A DNA stretch of 64,000 nt from Ciona intestinalis. Lineage: Eukaryota > Chordata > Ascidiacea > Phlebobranchia > Cionidae. This document shows positions 1-12,063 of this stretch, one piece after another (position 1 is the first letter of the stretch; every line of letters begins with the position of its first letter). The notes beneath the pieces are model-generated. The model was not told the DNA's origin. It searched no databases and saw only the letters and a program-made list of their open reading frames with translations. The translations under genes were made by a program, and so were the position numbers. The stretch lies in assembly GCF_000224145.3 (NCBI RefSeq), contig NC_020174.2:1781056-1845055 (forward strand), read 5' to 3'.

Positions 1-150
1 AAGTTACATACATGGTAACTCTTAAGCAGGCATGAGGCGTGTGAAACACCACATCCGTGTTATAACTTTTGTCATTTTCCTGACACACAATGATAAACGA
101 GTTACATTTATACACCAGGTCACAAATACAGGAAGGCTTAGTGAGTGTCT
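1..150 (+). repeat. Truncated SINE copy (3' half)
   Basis: This piece shows the conserved 3' half of the tRNA-derived SINE found about twenty times in the window: a GTTACATA..GGTAACT segment, then a GTGAAAC..CCGTGTTATAAC segment, then a GATAAACGAGTTACATTTAT tail. The head lies outside the window or is lost. It sits in what is presumably a RABGAP1 intron. Confidence 0.6.
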
Positions 151-548
151 CACCTGGAGAAGCAAGCATGAACACTTTATCACATGAAGTTGATGAAAAC
201 ACATTTTGTTTCACCGTGACACTGGAAATTAAGTGAGAAATTGTTTTTATAGTTTGGTTTAAATCATGTATCATTTATAATTAATGTACAGCAGATGGTG
301 TAACTGCTTTCTGTGGTATACATCTGGTGTTTGTATGCTATTTCTTCGGTAGTCGTAAGTTGTAGAACATACAATTAGACACAGAAATCTAAGAACGTTT
401 TAGAAAAATTTGCTCAATGTAAAATGATAAAAAATGGTAAATTTATATATATAATGTATAGTTTTTGTTCAAAACAGTTTAAAAATACAAATAAAGCAAG
501 TTAATATGCTTAGTACTTATATCTTTCTAAATACTTCATTATTTCCAG

Positions 549-3500
549 AGAGGACGACACAAAGGGTGGATATGCGACGGTTCCTTGGGATAAAACATCA
601 TCTTGCTTTAAATTACGTCACAATTTAATGAAACAAGTTATTGTCAAAGTAACACAAACCAGCAATGTGGAATTAACATTGGAAAGGTTGTTCAAGTTTA
701 ATTTCCGTTTGTTATAAATCTATAATCATACACTGTCTGTGACTAACATGGTATGAATAATGTATATCAACTTAGTGCATCACACACATTAGCAAATTAC
801 CGTGACTTTGTAATAAATTAATGTTTTCCGATAGTTTAAATCAAATTCAAAGGCTAAAATTCATAAAAGAAAAAATAATATGGTATGGCCTGTTTTTATA
901 GTACCCCTACGCCAACATATTAAACATATATAAATATAATGTATGTTACGAATAATGTTGGCTAATAAACCTTATCATATGGAACTTTGTATAATTATAA
1001 AATGTCTATCCTTAACTGCCATTTATGCTAGTTGTTCTATATAGATAATGTGCTTGTGGAAGACCTGGGCTTTTGGCCAGATTTGGCCCATTTACCCAAT
1101 TGGTATTTGTTATTGTTGTATTTATTTTTTATTTAACAGATGTTTTGGATTGTTACTTACACCTGGTCGTAATGTGAAACACAGCGACATGCATCTGCTT
1201 GATATGAACCACTCACCAGTTGAAGATGAACCATTAACTGGAACACGAACTGTCGTTGGTTTGTGGGATCCTTCGCATACACATTTTGCTTTGCTTAACA
1301 CTGAAACACAAAAAGGTCACAAAAATATATTAGATCTACAAATTAACTTATTTATTTGCATGGCGGGATAGGGACAGTCTTTATATCACAGGTGTTTTGT
1401 TTAATACACCTTGCCCCCTTACAAGTTACCATTTTTGGGGGTATTTTTTAATTTTTAATGTATGGCTGACAACTGGGTTTGAGCAATTCCCATTACGTAT
1501 TTTTGCCAAAAGACATAATATACGCTCCAAACATTTGGAAGTATTATTAAATGTAACCTATTTATCTCTGTGTGACGGGGCAATGACAGTTGTTATAACT
1601 TAAGTGTTCTGTTGTGTTAAATATCTGGTATGATAACTTTGTCCAAATACAGTGTCTATCAACTACATAAATATTACTTTTTTAAAAGTTAATTGATCCT
1701 ACAGGTACTCGGGTGTTTCTGAGTGTTGCAGTTGACCTTGTAGTGCAAGAGATACAAGAACCTGTTCGATTTCTTATTGAAACAAAGGCAAGAATTTTTC
1801 CACAGAATGAAAAGTTTTGGTATTTCGGGAAAAAAATCCTCCACGAACAATTTTTCCTGAAACTGAAAGAGGTGAGTGGTTTGTTTATAAGTTGAAACAT
1901 ACAAAAAAACTGTTGCTCATAGGTATACTACACATGTTTTAAATAACAGCTTATCTGCCATTTAGGAGCTTACCAACGTCCTAAACTGTCATGAAGGCGA
2001 ATTGTAAAGAGTGTCGAAACGTTGGTATGCAAATAAATACCAAAGCTGTTTTACAAAACAAGTGTTATAAGTTAAATAGTTTCTAACGTAATTTACTTTT
2101 ACTAAATTAGTTAAGGACCCTTTATCTTTTGTTGATTTTGAATGACCCTTTATTTCCCACATATCTATTATGTAGTGCTTTCACATTACTATGCTAAAAT
2201 TACTTCTGTGTTACTCTCACCTATAATACATAGCATGGTAACTGTTTATTAAATTATAGTTTGTTTGGGAACATAACAGCTGTGTAAACTACCCTGTGTA
2301 ATGCAAATAATGTATAAAGCAATAATGAATACGATTATATAATTCTGTTAATACATTCTTTACTACCAAATGGGACAATAAAACAAAAAACTGTCCTGTC
2401 CCAACCTAGCATATCAGTAAACAAAATAAATTATCAAATTTTAATCTCAAGGCTTCTTAAACTAGGAGTCCGGAGAGTATACCAATGTCTAGTACTACAA
2501 ATAATATACTATTAATCATGAAAGGTTGCGGAAAATTTTAGAATAAAAAAGGGGTTGCGAGCAAAACATTTTTATTAAATAGCCTCGACGATCTTTTTTT
2601 AACGGTCTTGAAATATCCCAGCTTGCCACTAAGAAAGTGAACAAACCAATGTATGAAGTGGAATGTATTGAAAGTGAAACATGGAGGAGTAAATGGTCTT
2701 CATCCACGGAGCAACATCCACCTCTGGATCGAGCTCTTTGTTCCTCCTCACCTCAAGATGAGGAAGATGATGATGGTAAGATGGATCAGGAAATCATTTT
2801 ATCATTTAATCCAAAATTTTATCAACGGTTGGAATTTTTAATGGTTAGCATTCCTGAACCCAGAGGTTACAAAGCTCATTACTGCTACCAAGTAACATTT
2901 ATGTTTTTTTATTTTACTTGTGTGTTCCACAAGGCGTCCCAGAAGTCGCTTAGATGCAAACTCTGTCAATTTTTTATGAAAATACGTTTAATATCAATTT
3001 TTCAAATCATAATTCTATTTGTGGATTTTCTTGTATCGAAGCAATTTTACAAAATTTAAATATTAGATTGCATTTAGTTTGGTTATAATTTATAAAAAAC
3101 AATAAATATTTTAGACACAGATGAACCATTGCTTAGTGGTTCTGGTGAAGTAAGCAAGGAATGCACCGAGCGTGTGTTGCATGACTGGGGGGATGCCCTT
3201 GCAAGATGGCGCGCTGATCTTAGTCGTCGACCTACTGGTTTGCGGACACTTATACGAGCAGGTATACCCGATGCATTAAGAGGGGAGGTGTGGCAGTTAC
3301 TTGCCGGTTGCCATGACAATCAGAGGATGTTGGAAAAATACAGAGTCTTGATAACTAAGGTTTGTTTTCAATTAATTTTATGCTTGGTTAAGATACAAAC
3401 ATATTTATTAGGTTTAGTAAAGCGTTTCTTAACCATTTGCTTTATTATGAAAATAATTTTTTATTGTTTAAATTTTTAATCTCCAATTTGTAGCTATCAC

Positions 3501-6500
3501 CTTCAATTGTCATAATTATCTTTTAAGCCAAGTATGCAAATTGACGGCTTACAAAAGTAACTTAAATTTACCAAAACTGCTGCCCTCTAAAAAAATATGG
3601 CAATTATAAAACATGTGGTATTATAGTTGGCTGCCACAGTATACACCTAAGGATAGCTTTAACAATTGAAAAATTAAAAATAAAGTTAATATGTATTTAC
3701 TACAGGACTCGCCCCAAGAAAACATCATACAGCGAGACATACATCGAACTTTTCCTGCAAATGATTATTTCAAAACAACTGGTGGATCAGGACAAGATTC
3801 ACTTTACAGAATCACTAAAGCTTACTCAGTGTTTGATCATGAGGTTGGATATTGTCAAGGACTTTCTTTTCTTGCTGCTGCCCTGCTACTACATGTAAGT
3901 TGTTGATATATTTTTTTATTATATATTCCATATGAGTGAAGTCCTACAGTGAGGGAGCCAGCGGTCAGGGATTTATAACACAGTTGGCCTATTACTCCAA
4001 CATATATATTGTAGATATATATTCTATATGAGTGAAGTCCTACAGGGAGGCAAAGGGTCTCTTGAGTGAAAGTAGACATCATTATTTTAAATATATGTAT
4101 TCGTTTAATTGCATTAACAATTAAATTTTCAACGAAGTTTTTTATATTATTCTATTTTTCGCATATAATGTTAAAAAAACTACCGTTTAGTTTTTCTTGG
4201 TTGTTTTTATGTTGTTCTGCTTACTGTATTTGAAAAATTGCTGTTCCATTTAAATGTATTTATAAGCAGTCTGTGTTTTAAAGTTATAAGCCAAATCTGG
4301 ACTAAATTCTACGTTCTCTAACAAGGACTTCATCAGTATAGAACAGGAATAATTTTTACTTTTTGACCGCAGATGCCAGAAGAACAAGCGTTCTGTGTTC
4401 TTATCAAAATAATGTACGATAACAAGATGAGAGATTTATTTAAAAACGGATTCGAAACTTTACATTTAAAGTTTTATCAACTTGATCGTTGTATTGAGGT
4501 AAGAGGTGTAATTATGTGGTGCATAAGGTGTGTTAGACAGAACACTCGTGTTCCAACAATGGTTTATAGTGGTGCAACTTTATAACACATATGTGCTGTT
4601 TCATACACACCATGCCCACTTACATGTTTCACCTATATAACTGTGTTTTTAATGTTTTTTTTCTCTTGCTACGATTTTTGACAAAGTTTGGGCCCACTGG
4701 GTTGCAGTAATCGACGTCCACACAATGGTGACAGCATCAAGTCTCAAACCCAGGAATCTCTAGTTATTTTTTGTTTCGCTTAAACTACTGGATTAGACCA
4801 TTGTGTTTTTGTTGTGCAAACTAACAAAATAATTTTCCTATTTTTACAGGAATTGATGCCAAACCTACATGATCATTTTAAACAACTGGGAATTGAATGC
4901 CACATGTTTTCAAGCCAGTGGTTTCTTACTTTGTTTACAGCTAAGTTTCCACTCAGTATGGTATACCAAGTTGTGGATGTGTTTCTTAGCGAGGTAAGAA
5001 GAAAAGTTTGTTATTATTTAGTGTTCGGATTTCGGTTTATTTTACAATATGGTCTACAGCACATTTTTTATGTATAGTGTTAACAGTGCTGCACCTGAAT
5101 TCAATCTTTTTTATTTAACTTTTAGTAGTAACAAACCAACAATTTCAAAAACGTAATATATATATATGTATATACAAATAGGTCAATCTCAATGTAAATA
5201 GCAAAGCACAACAACATCTAAGCATAACTGGAAATGTCCATTAACTGTCTTGCCCAAGAACGCATACATTTATGTGATTCGAACTTTCTAGCATCAGACT
5301 CAGTAGCCCTTCCCTTGGTTACATTACATGTGCCTAACCACTTAGCCACTGCATTGGTTGATTTCCATCATTAGTTTTCATACTGTGTTCTTTTACCAGG
5401 GTGAACCAGTTGTGTTCCGTGTTGCGCTTGGTCTTCTACACTGTAGCAGGATGGAGTTGCTTGCTTTGGATTTTGAGGGCGTTCTTAAATACTTCCGCGT
5501 TCAACTTCCTAAGAAATATCGAAACGAGGAACATACAAAACTTCTTATTCAAACTGCTGTCAATCTAAAGGTAACATGGGATCTGTATATGGGGATAGGG
5601 TGTGTTAAATATCTCTCAGGCACAAATCCAAGATCCTCTGGTGTGCCTAACCAATCCATAGAACCTACGCATATAGATTACAATAAGATATTGTGTAGTA
5701 GACCATTAACACATTGCATACCATGTGTGTAACACATTGTATCTAATAATAGGTTTGTTTATTTTTGTTGTATATTTTTAAATATTGGCAGTTTTTTCTT
5801 AAACTACCTTTTACTAACCTGAATTTTTGTATTTACCGGTAAATATATTAAATGCAAAATTTATGGTGATTATTTTGATTAAAATTTAAATTGGTTTCTT
5901 TTAGTTGAAGAAAATGAAGAAATATGAGAAAGATTATCAACTTGAGAAGGAGAGGTTAGCATTGGAGGAAGATCCTTTGATTAGAATTGAGGTAAATGTT
6001 GTTTATTATCACTTGTGTGTTGTATATCAGTTATTCACAAACTGTGGACATAAATCCCCTTTGTTCCTGGCACCTGGCTTTACGTTTTTAAACATAATGT
6101 TTTAAAAATAATTTCTGTAGTAATACTTGTAGATTGTTAATACCAAATATTGTAAACAGAAAGAAAACAAACGTTTAATGGAAGGAAACTTGCGACTTGA
6201 ACTTGAAAATGATGATCTTGCAAGGGAACTCGTAACTAATCGAGTAACTCTTGGTACTCAACTTGAAAAGGTAAGTTGGGTTTTGTATTTTGTTAGTTAC
6301 ATTGATAACCAGTGATGCCAGTGATAAATATCACCAGTGATGCCAGTGATAAATATTACAAGTGATACCAGCGATAAATATTACTATTGGTGCCAGTGAT
6401 AAATATCACCAGTGTTGCCAGTGATAAATATCACCAGTGTTGCCAGTGATAAATATCACCAGTGATGCCAGTGATAAATATTACAAGTGATGCTAGTGAT

Positions 6501-8337
6501 AAATATTACCAGCGGTGCCAGTAATAAATATCACCAGTGTGCCAGTGATGACCATCACCAGTGTTGCCAGTGATAAATATCACCAGTGATGCCAGTGATA
6601 AATATCCCCCCTTTAGACGATGGAACACGCTGACAACCTCCAATGTGACCTAAGTGCCGCCATTGAAGATTTACGAACAAATCGCAACAAAGTTTGCGAA
6701 TTAAACGATGAAAATCAAAGACTTGTTGTTGAAGCAGCTCAGGTTAGTTCATAATGTTCAATATTTGTTTATTTGACATCATTTATATATTAAGTTGGGT
6801 ACGTTTAAAGTTTATAAGACAATAATTTCTGGTCAGTTTTTGTAAAACCTTATGATAAATTACCTTTAATGATTGAAGGAAAAGATCACTCTAATCCAGT
6901 CTTGCATAATTTTTAATTGGCTATATAAGTGACCACATTGGTCGTATCAGTTGGTTCTTATTATAACACTCACCATACACAGGTTAAAGAGATGTGTAGA
7001 AAGGAAATGGACAGACAAGCAACTGAGATTGAAGCAAAGTCAAAGATTGTGGCAGATTATAAAACTATTTGTTCACAATTAAGTTTAAGAATCGAAAATA
7101 TGCAAATTATTCATAAAGAAGAAGTGGAAGCTGTTAAGATGGTGGGTTGATTTCATACATATCAATTTTTTAGGTTTTAGCAAAATTGGTGGTGACAATA
7201 ATGTTGCAAATGCAATATACTTTGTCTTATTCGTATAGACACCTAACAGCAGGGTAAAATCTTAGGTGACATTGTTAAAATGTAGCTACACTCATAAAAA
7301 CATAGGATACCTCATTGATTAATGTAGTAAATGCAATATACGTTGCCTTGCTTGTATGTATAGACAAATAGCTATTTTTAAAATTGGGTGTTAAAACAGG
7401 ATTTTACTCTTTTTCATAATTTAATTTACATATTGCTGATTGTTACAGAATAAAGAAAATGTTCCTTCGACAAAACTGACGCAGTCGGACAAGGACCAAC
7501 AACATAAAAATGAAAAAGAAAAATTGGAAAAACAAATTCGAGAACTTGAATTACAACTTGCGCAAACTAAACTAAAACTTGTTGAATCCGAATGCAGAGT
7601 GCAGGTGAATATTTCTATTAAATGAAGTTGTTCTAATGTCTTATTAGGGCATAAAGATTAGGTTTGCTACTATTCAGTAATCAGTATATTGATTTTTTGG
7701 ATCTTTTTGTTACAGAAAGTTTCATAAATTGAATAAATGTCACTTAGTTATTTCAGCCTACTGGTGTTATAATATAGGTGTTCTGTTTCATACACGTTAT
7801 GTTCGTTTTTGAGTTGTACCGCCTATGTAACTTTGTTTGTGATTAAAATTATTGTTAATTAGTAAAACTATTGCATTGCAACTAAGACTATGCCACTCAA
7901 TTTAAGAAGATCTGTGTTAACACAAATTAAAATATTTACCATTTTTTATATTTACCAATGAATAACCAAATAAATTATATTAATATAAACGGAATATACA
8001 ATTACTATTTCTATTTCATTCTAATCGTGCACAGTAGCAGGTGTTTAAAACAAGACACTTGTTTTGTAACGACTATCATTGCCCCACAGCGCAAGGTTAA
8101 AACCAAGCATCATATTTTATTCATTAATCCCATATATAAATACAGGATGTGGAACACCAGTTAGCATCAAGCACTAAGGAGTTACAAGCATCCAAAAACA
8201 CTTGGTTCCAGAAAACTCTGTCCACGTTAACGACACGAAAAACTGATTCCTCCAACATTCCATCGCCTACAGCGACATCTGGTGCGAGTTTTGCAGCGGA
8301 AAATATTAACGTTCCAAAACGTCAAACTGTTCCCTAG
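549..8337 (+). CDS. RABGAP1: RABGAP1/RABGAP1L-type Rab GTPase-activating protein, 3' part (15 exons seen)
   Basis: Exons: 549-686, 1140-1315, 1705-1871, 2622-2775, 3115-3359, 3706-3894, 4373-4498, 4850-4993, 5400-5570, 5905-5991, 6160-6270, 6617-6742, 6983-7141, 7449-7604, 8146-8337. They join in frame into about 779 residues ending at TAG. The first three encode the kinesin-like/DUF3694 region (CFGLLLTPGRNV, EPVRFLIETKARIFPQNEKF). Exons 5-9 encode the TBC domain, with LLSGSGEVSKEC before it, the arginine finger in RDIHRTFPA and the glutamine finger in GYCQG. Exons 10-15 encode the C-terminal coiled coil. TBC proteins with both fingers speed GTP hydrolysis by Rab GTPases; the family acts on Rab proteins of endosomes and recycling. 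The N-terminal PTB domain (about 250 residues in the family) must lie upstream of the window. The sequence resembles both vertebrate paralogs and is probably the single pro-ortholog; RDIHRTFPA and FCVLIKIMYD look slightly closer to RABGAP1. Confidence 0.93.
4500..4790 (-). repeat. SINE copy, degraded
   Basis: This is an antisense copy in a RABGAP1 intron. It shows the reverse complements of the SINE tail (AACACTCGTGTT, GTTTCATACACACCATGCCC) and of its body (ACTTTGTTGGGCCCACTGGGTTG-like segment). Its first bases adjoin the donor at 4499. Confidence 0.5.
5225..5385 (-). repeat. SINE head copy (tRNA-related part)
   Basis: The reverse complement of a tRNA-like head is visible. It has an A-box-like stretch (CACTTAGCCACTGC read on the + strand) and the conserved CTTGCCCAAGAACGCAT segment seen in other heads. 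It lies in the RABGAP1 intron before the exon at 5400. Confidence 0.5.
6295..6608 (+). repeat. 25 bp minisatellite
   Basis: About twelve tandem copies of a 25 bp unit (GATAAATATCACCAGTG + ATGCCAGT, with variants ATTAC and GTTGCC) fill most of the 346 bp intron of RABGAP1 between exons 6160-6270 and 6617-6742. The array stops only 8-10 bases before the acceptor CCCCTTTAG. Confidence 0.9.
7765..7900 (-). repeat. SINE fragment
   Basis: Reverse-complement SINE body: GGTGTTCTGTTTCATACACG, then GCCTATGTAACTTTGT. It lies in the last RABGAP1 intron (7605-8145). A second, + strand tail fragment follows at about 8035-8110. Confidence 0.5.
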
Positions 8338-8983
8338 GATTTTTACATAATTCCTTGTGTTTTATGTGAAATTGCTAATTGCTGTCCCACCATATTTACT
8401 GTGCAATGATGTAACTACACTTCACATATATATATCATTTTAAAATTCTTGTAGTTTTATAAATTTTCTCTATTTTTATTTTCCTATTATAAAAGAATGT
8501 ACAAACGGACTGAACTTTTTCGAGTAAAATTTCAAACCGGATATTCAAATTCCCCACCTCAACATTCGATGTTGCATGTTGTTATGACGTCACATGCCCT
8601 ACGTATTATGACATCATACACGACAACGTACTGTGCTATGTTATGACGTCATTGTAAAATCCCTAAGTCATGAAGCGAAAAAATTTAAACGAATTGAAGC
8701 ATTTTTTTGGAAGCTTTTGAACACTGTCGTTTTTTTTTGAGTGATTAGTTTTAAAACAATAAAGGTCCTTAAATCAGCCACGAGAGGCGCTGCATGTTAC
8801 CATCTTCTTGTTGTCTATTATTTGTGTGTTGTTGTATTCCGTTGTTCCGAACAATAAAACGTCACTTACATCTGATAAACGAGTAATGGCTCAGTGGTTG
8901 GGCGGGTTTCATCATATCCCGGATTGTGAGTGTTCTGACTAAACTAAACCACCGAACTAACGTTAATCTTACTCCAACTTATA
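8338..8983. other. RABGAP1 3' UTR and intergenic DNA
   Basis: No gene is seen here. Candidate poly(A) signals AATAAA occur at about 8757 and 8863. Around 8580-8655 three TGACGTCA/TGACATCA words lie within 80 bp. No conserved RNA fold was recognised. Confidence 0.5.
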
Positions 8984-9312
8984 GTACTGTGGGGGAAGAT
9001 GGAATACCGTTAGTATCTAAATCTCTAGTACGGCGGGGGAAGATGGGACACCTGTTCATTTTATTTTCCCGTCCCAATTGGTAGTAAACAAAGAACATTT
9101 GAGCCTTAAGAAATTATAAAACTGTATCTTTACGACTCCCGACTCCCATAGACCGTTGTTAATTGTTTAAAACTTGATTAGAATGTTTGGATATTATGTA
9201 CTATAAAAGATGTTCCGTCTTCCCCCACCCTACTATATACTCTTTGTTTACTCCCAAATGGAACGAGAAAAAAAGAATAAAGCATGTCCCATATTACCCC
9301 ACCCTACTGCAC
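8984..9312. mobile_element. MITE copies (GGGGTAAGATGGGA family), compound
   Basis: The stretch starts with GTGGGGGAAGATGGAATACC and GGCGGGGGAAGATGGGACAC. It contains the family core (GGTAGTAAACAAAGAACATT, then AATTATAAAACTGTATC, then CATAGACCGTTGTTAATTG) and ends with inverted termini CTTCCCCCACCCTACTATA and TACCCCACCCTACTGCA. At least two copies seem to overlap or be nested. Confidence 0.8.
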
Positions 9313-10029
9313 TTACCAAACCTAACCAAACTTAGGTCTAACTTCAAATTAAATCTCATTAACCAGAGAAAGTGACCTACTTAAAGTCAGCACTTTCTCC
9401 GTTTTTTAAATCTTTTGAAGTCGTGACATCACAGTAACTGTCTCATGGCTCAGCTCTGTTGGTTACCATGGGAAAATAGACACGATGAGATCAGACTTTG
9501 TTTGGTCTGCTTGCCACGCTACACTGCAATGTCAAACCTAGTCGACAAAACAACTTTCTGTGTTCCAAACCACAAGCGTCCGGTTTAACATAAATTATTC
9601 GTTCTTAATATGTATAAGAAGATTACTACGATTTTCCGTGCTGGTCGTATTCAGTACAGTTTAATTAGTTACGGAACGTATGTCTAATAAGCATTACGTT
9701 AAAATGCCAATCGCTTTATTTCTGTTGGGTAAGCGGACTCTCGCTGTTTATTTCATGGACAGCTGCAGAATGTTACGCGGTGAGGGAAAAATTTTTGCGG
9801 CAGATTTTTCGGCAAATGACGTCTAGAGATGAATGAACGCACAGTGTGTTTAACCAAGCGTAACTTAGACCCGGCCATGCCACTGGCGCATCGTTCAAAA
9901 TTTCAAGTTGCGAAAAAACGCCAAGTTTGCTGCCGGCGCAAAGTTTTTGGCTCGAACCTGCGTCTTTTCATGGGCCGTGTTAGTAGGCGGTTAGTAATAT
10001 TGTTTCACTCAGGAGAACAGGTTGTCTAT
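9313..10029. other. Intergenic, no gene recognised
   Basis: The stretch between the MITE cluster and the duplicated block has no ORF with recognisable protein similarity. A short open frame at 9829-10062 has unremarkable composition and no visible homology. It is somewhat GC-richer than its neighbours and may belong to the upstream region of SAPCD2. Confidence 0.4.
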
Positions 10030-10733
10030 TGCTATTTGAGAAGCGATGACAAGATAGCTTGACTGGCAGGAAATCACAATATTTCTGTTTGTTCTTGAGT
10101 AGGAGTTACTTTGTATATATTTATAACGACAGGTACACGGTTTGTTTTGCGTATTATCTGTAGATATTTTGCGTATAATCTGTAGATAGACAGTATTTTA
10201 ACAATATGCAAATTACCGGTTACATTAATTGGAAACCAACTAATCTATCTCTTTAATCCGTGTTTAATTTAAAGTTTTGTTGGTTTGTTTGAAGTTCTGC
10301 GTTCTAATTATCGATTTGTTTAATTCGCACTTTCTCGAACTAAATCGGTCTGTTGCGCAACAAAAGGTAATTGTCTCCCTTCGAAACTGCTGGCGACGCT
10401 CGCTGCACCTAGACAGCAATAAAGCTTCCGCAGATGCATACACCGCTGGGTTTCTTTCAGCAAAAGCGGGCCCGCCAGTGCAGGCGACATCAGCCGCTTA
10501 AAACAATTAAAACGTCGCGCTCAGACAATTAACTGCGGCTCGTAACTCCTCAAAGCGTATCGCATTTGTTCATTCGAATTAGTCGGTTTCTATGAAGCGC
10601 TCAAGTGTTATTGTTCATATTCGAATTCGTATGAAATATAGAACAGGTCTCGTTTGTTTACTCTTGCCAGTTTAGTTGCCAGATTTGGCTCATTGCGAGA
10701 CATCTGTGATGGTTTAGAAGCAAATTTCAGCTG
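10030..10733 (+). repeat. Copy 1 of block duplicated across assembly gap
   Basis: Bases 10174-10733 match 11023-11582 at a constant offset of 849, with a single difference noticed (TTGGAAACC versus TTGAAAACC). The 74-codon open frame at 10277-10501 recurs unchanged at 11126-11350. Bases 10030-10142 match 10784-10891. The copy ends at the first N. Confidence 0.9.
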
Positions 10734-10783
10734 NNNNNNNNNNNNNNNNNNNNNNNNNNNNNNNNNNNNNNNNNNNNNNNNNN
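10734..10783. other. Assembly gap (50 N)
   Basis: Fifty consecutive N. The round size suggests a placeholder of unknown length. Isolated N also occur at 10814 and 60027-60028, and a second 50-N gap lies at 37210-37259. Confidence 0.99.
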
Positions 10784-11582
10784 TGCTATTTGAGAGGCGA
10801 TGACAAGATAGCTNGACTGCAGGGAAATCACAATATTTCTGTTTGTCTTGAGTAGGAGTTTGTATATTATAACGACAGGTACACGGTTTGTAAGAAGCTG
10901 TGTAGATGTTCATTAACTGTATTGTGATGTTATTCAGACATATATTCTAAATATTGCGTTAAATTATTTATTTTTTACCATGTAATATTAAAAAAAACAA
11001 TCACTTTTGGCATAATTTTGCGTATAATCTGTAGATAGACAGTATTTTAACAATATGCAAATTACCGGTTACATTAATTGAAAACCAACTAATCTATCTC
11101 TTTAATCCGTGTTTAATTTAAAGTTTTGTTGGTTTGTTTGAAGTTCTGCGTTCTAATTATCGATTTGTTTAATTCGCACTTTCTCGAACTAAATCGGTCT
11201 GTTGCGCAACAAAAGGTAATTGTCTCCCTTCGAAACTGCTGGCGACGCTCGCTGCACCTAGACAGCAATAAAGCTTCCGCAGATGCATACACCGCTGGGT
11301 TTCTTTCAGCAAAAGCGGGCCCGCCAGTGCAGGCGACATCAGCCGCTTAAAACAATTAAAACGTCGCGCTCAGACAATTAACTGCGGCTCGTAACTCCTC
11401 AAAGCGTATCGCATTTGTTCATTCGAATTAGTCGGTTTCTATGAAGCGCTCAAGTGTTATTGTTCATATTCGAATTCGTATGAAATATAGAACAGGTCTC
11501 GTTTGTTTACTCTTGCCAGTTTAGTTGCCAGATTTGGCTCATTGCGAGACATCTGTGATGGTTTAGAAGCAAATTTCAGCTG
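10784..11582 (+). repeat. Copy 2 of block duplicated across assembly gap
   Basis: It begins immediately after the gap with the sequence found at 10030. Compared with copy 1 it carries about 125 extra bases at roughly 10892-11015 and lacks about 30 bases of copy 1. It then runs on into unique sequence (CACAGATAAGCC) at 11583. Confidence 0.9.
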
Positions 11583-12063
11583 CACAGATAAGCCAGATCA
11601 TCGATTTAATCTCATGCTGAAGTGTGAAGCGGGTTTTGTAAAGTAGGGTGCGATCATTAATTTGTTTAATGGGTTACCACCGTTTACCTTACTTATTAAG
11701 CTGACCAACACTAAGTTGTATGTTGTTCGATCAGTACGTCAGAAGGGATAGACCAAAGTTGTTCTGAAGTATAGGTTCACAGTAATTAAGTTTGTGCACA
11801 GATTAACAAGTTTAATACAGTGTCTTGCTGCATAAAAGTCGTGCTCGTGTTGTTGTCAGTTTGTTTAGACGACTCATTTAAATCTCTTATGCGTCATCAC
11901 GAAATAAATGAACGACCGCTAATTAAACGATATGTCGCCTCGAGCTCGCAAAGCTGTATATTATGCAACTCGGTTAACGACAGCGAAGAGCAATTATTTA
12001 CTTAGCGTGTTCTATTTTCCAGGGTCCATGTTACAACTTAGTTAGCGGAGATTTTTGAAAAAT
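11583..12063. promoter_or_regulatory. Likely 5' region of SAPCD2
   Basis: No coding sequence is seen. A good 3' splice site (TTCTATTTTCCAG) ends at 12022, 41 bases before the SAPCD2 ATG. This suggests either an intron in the 5' UTR or a spliced-leader acceptor, both of which ascidian genes use. The distal promoter was not identified. Confidence 0.35.

Noticed and set aside
10277-10501. Identical 74-codon frames at 10277 and 11126 as a duplicated gene
   Set aside because: Identity comes from the gap-flanking block duplication. The frame has no recognisable domain and no exon context.
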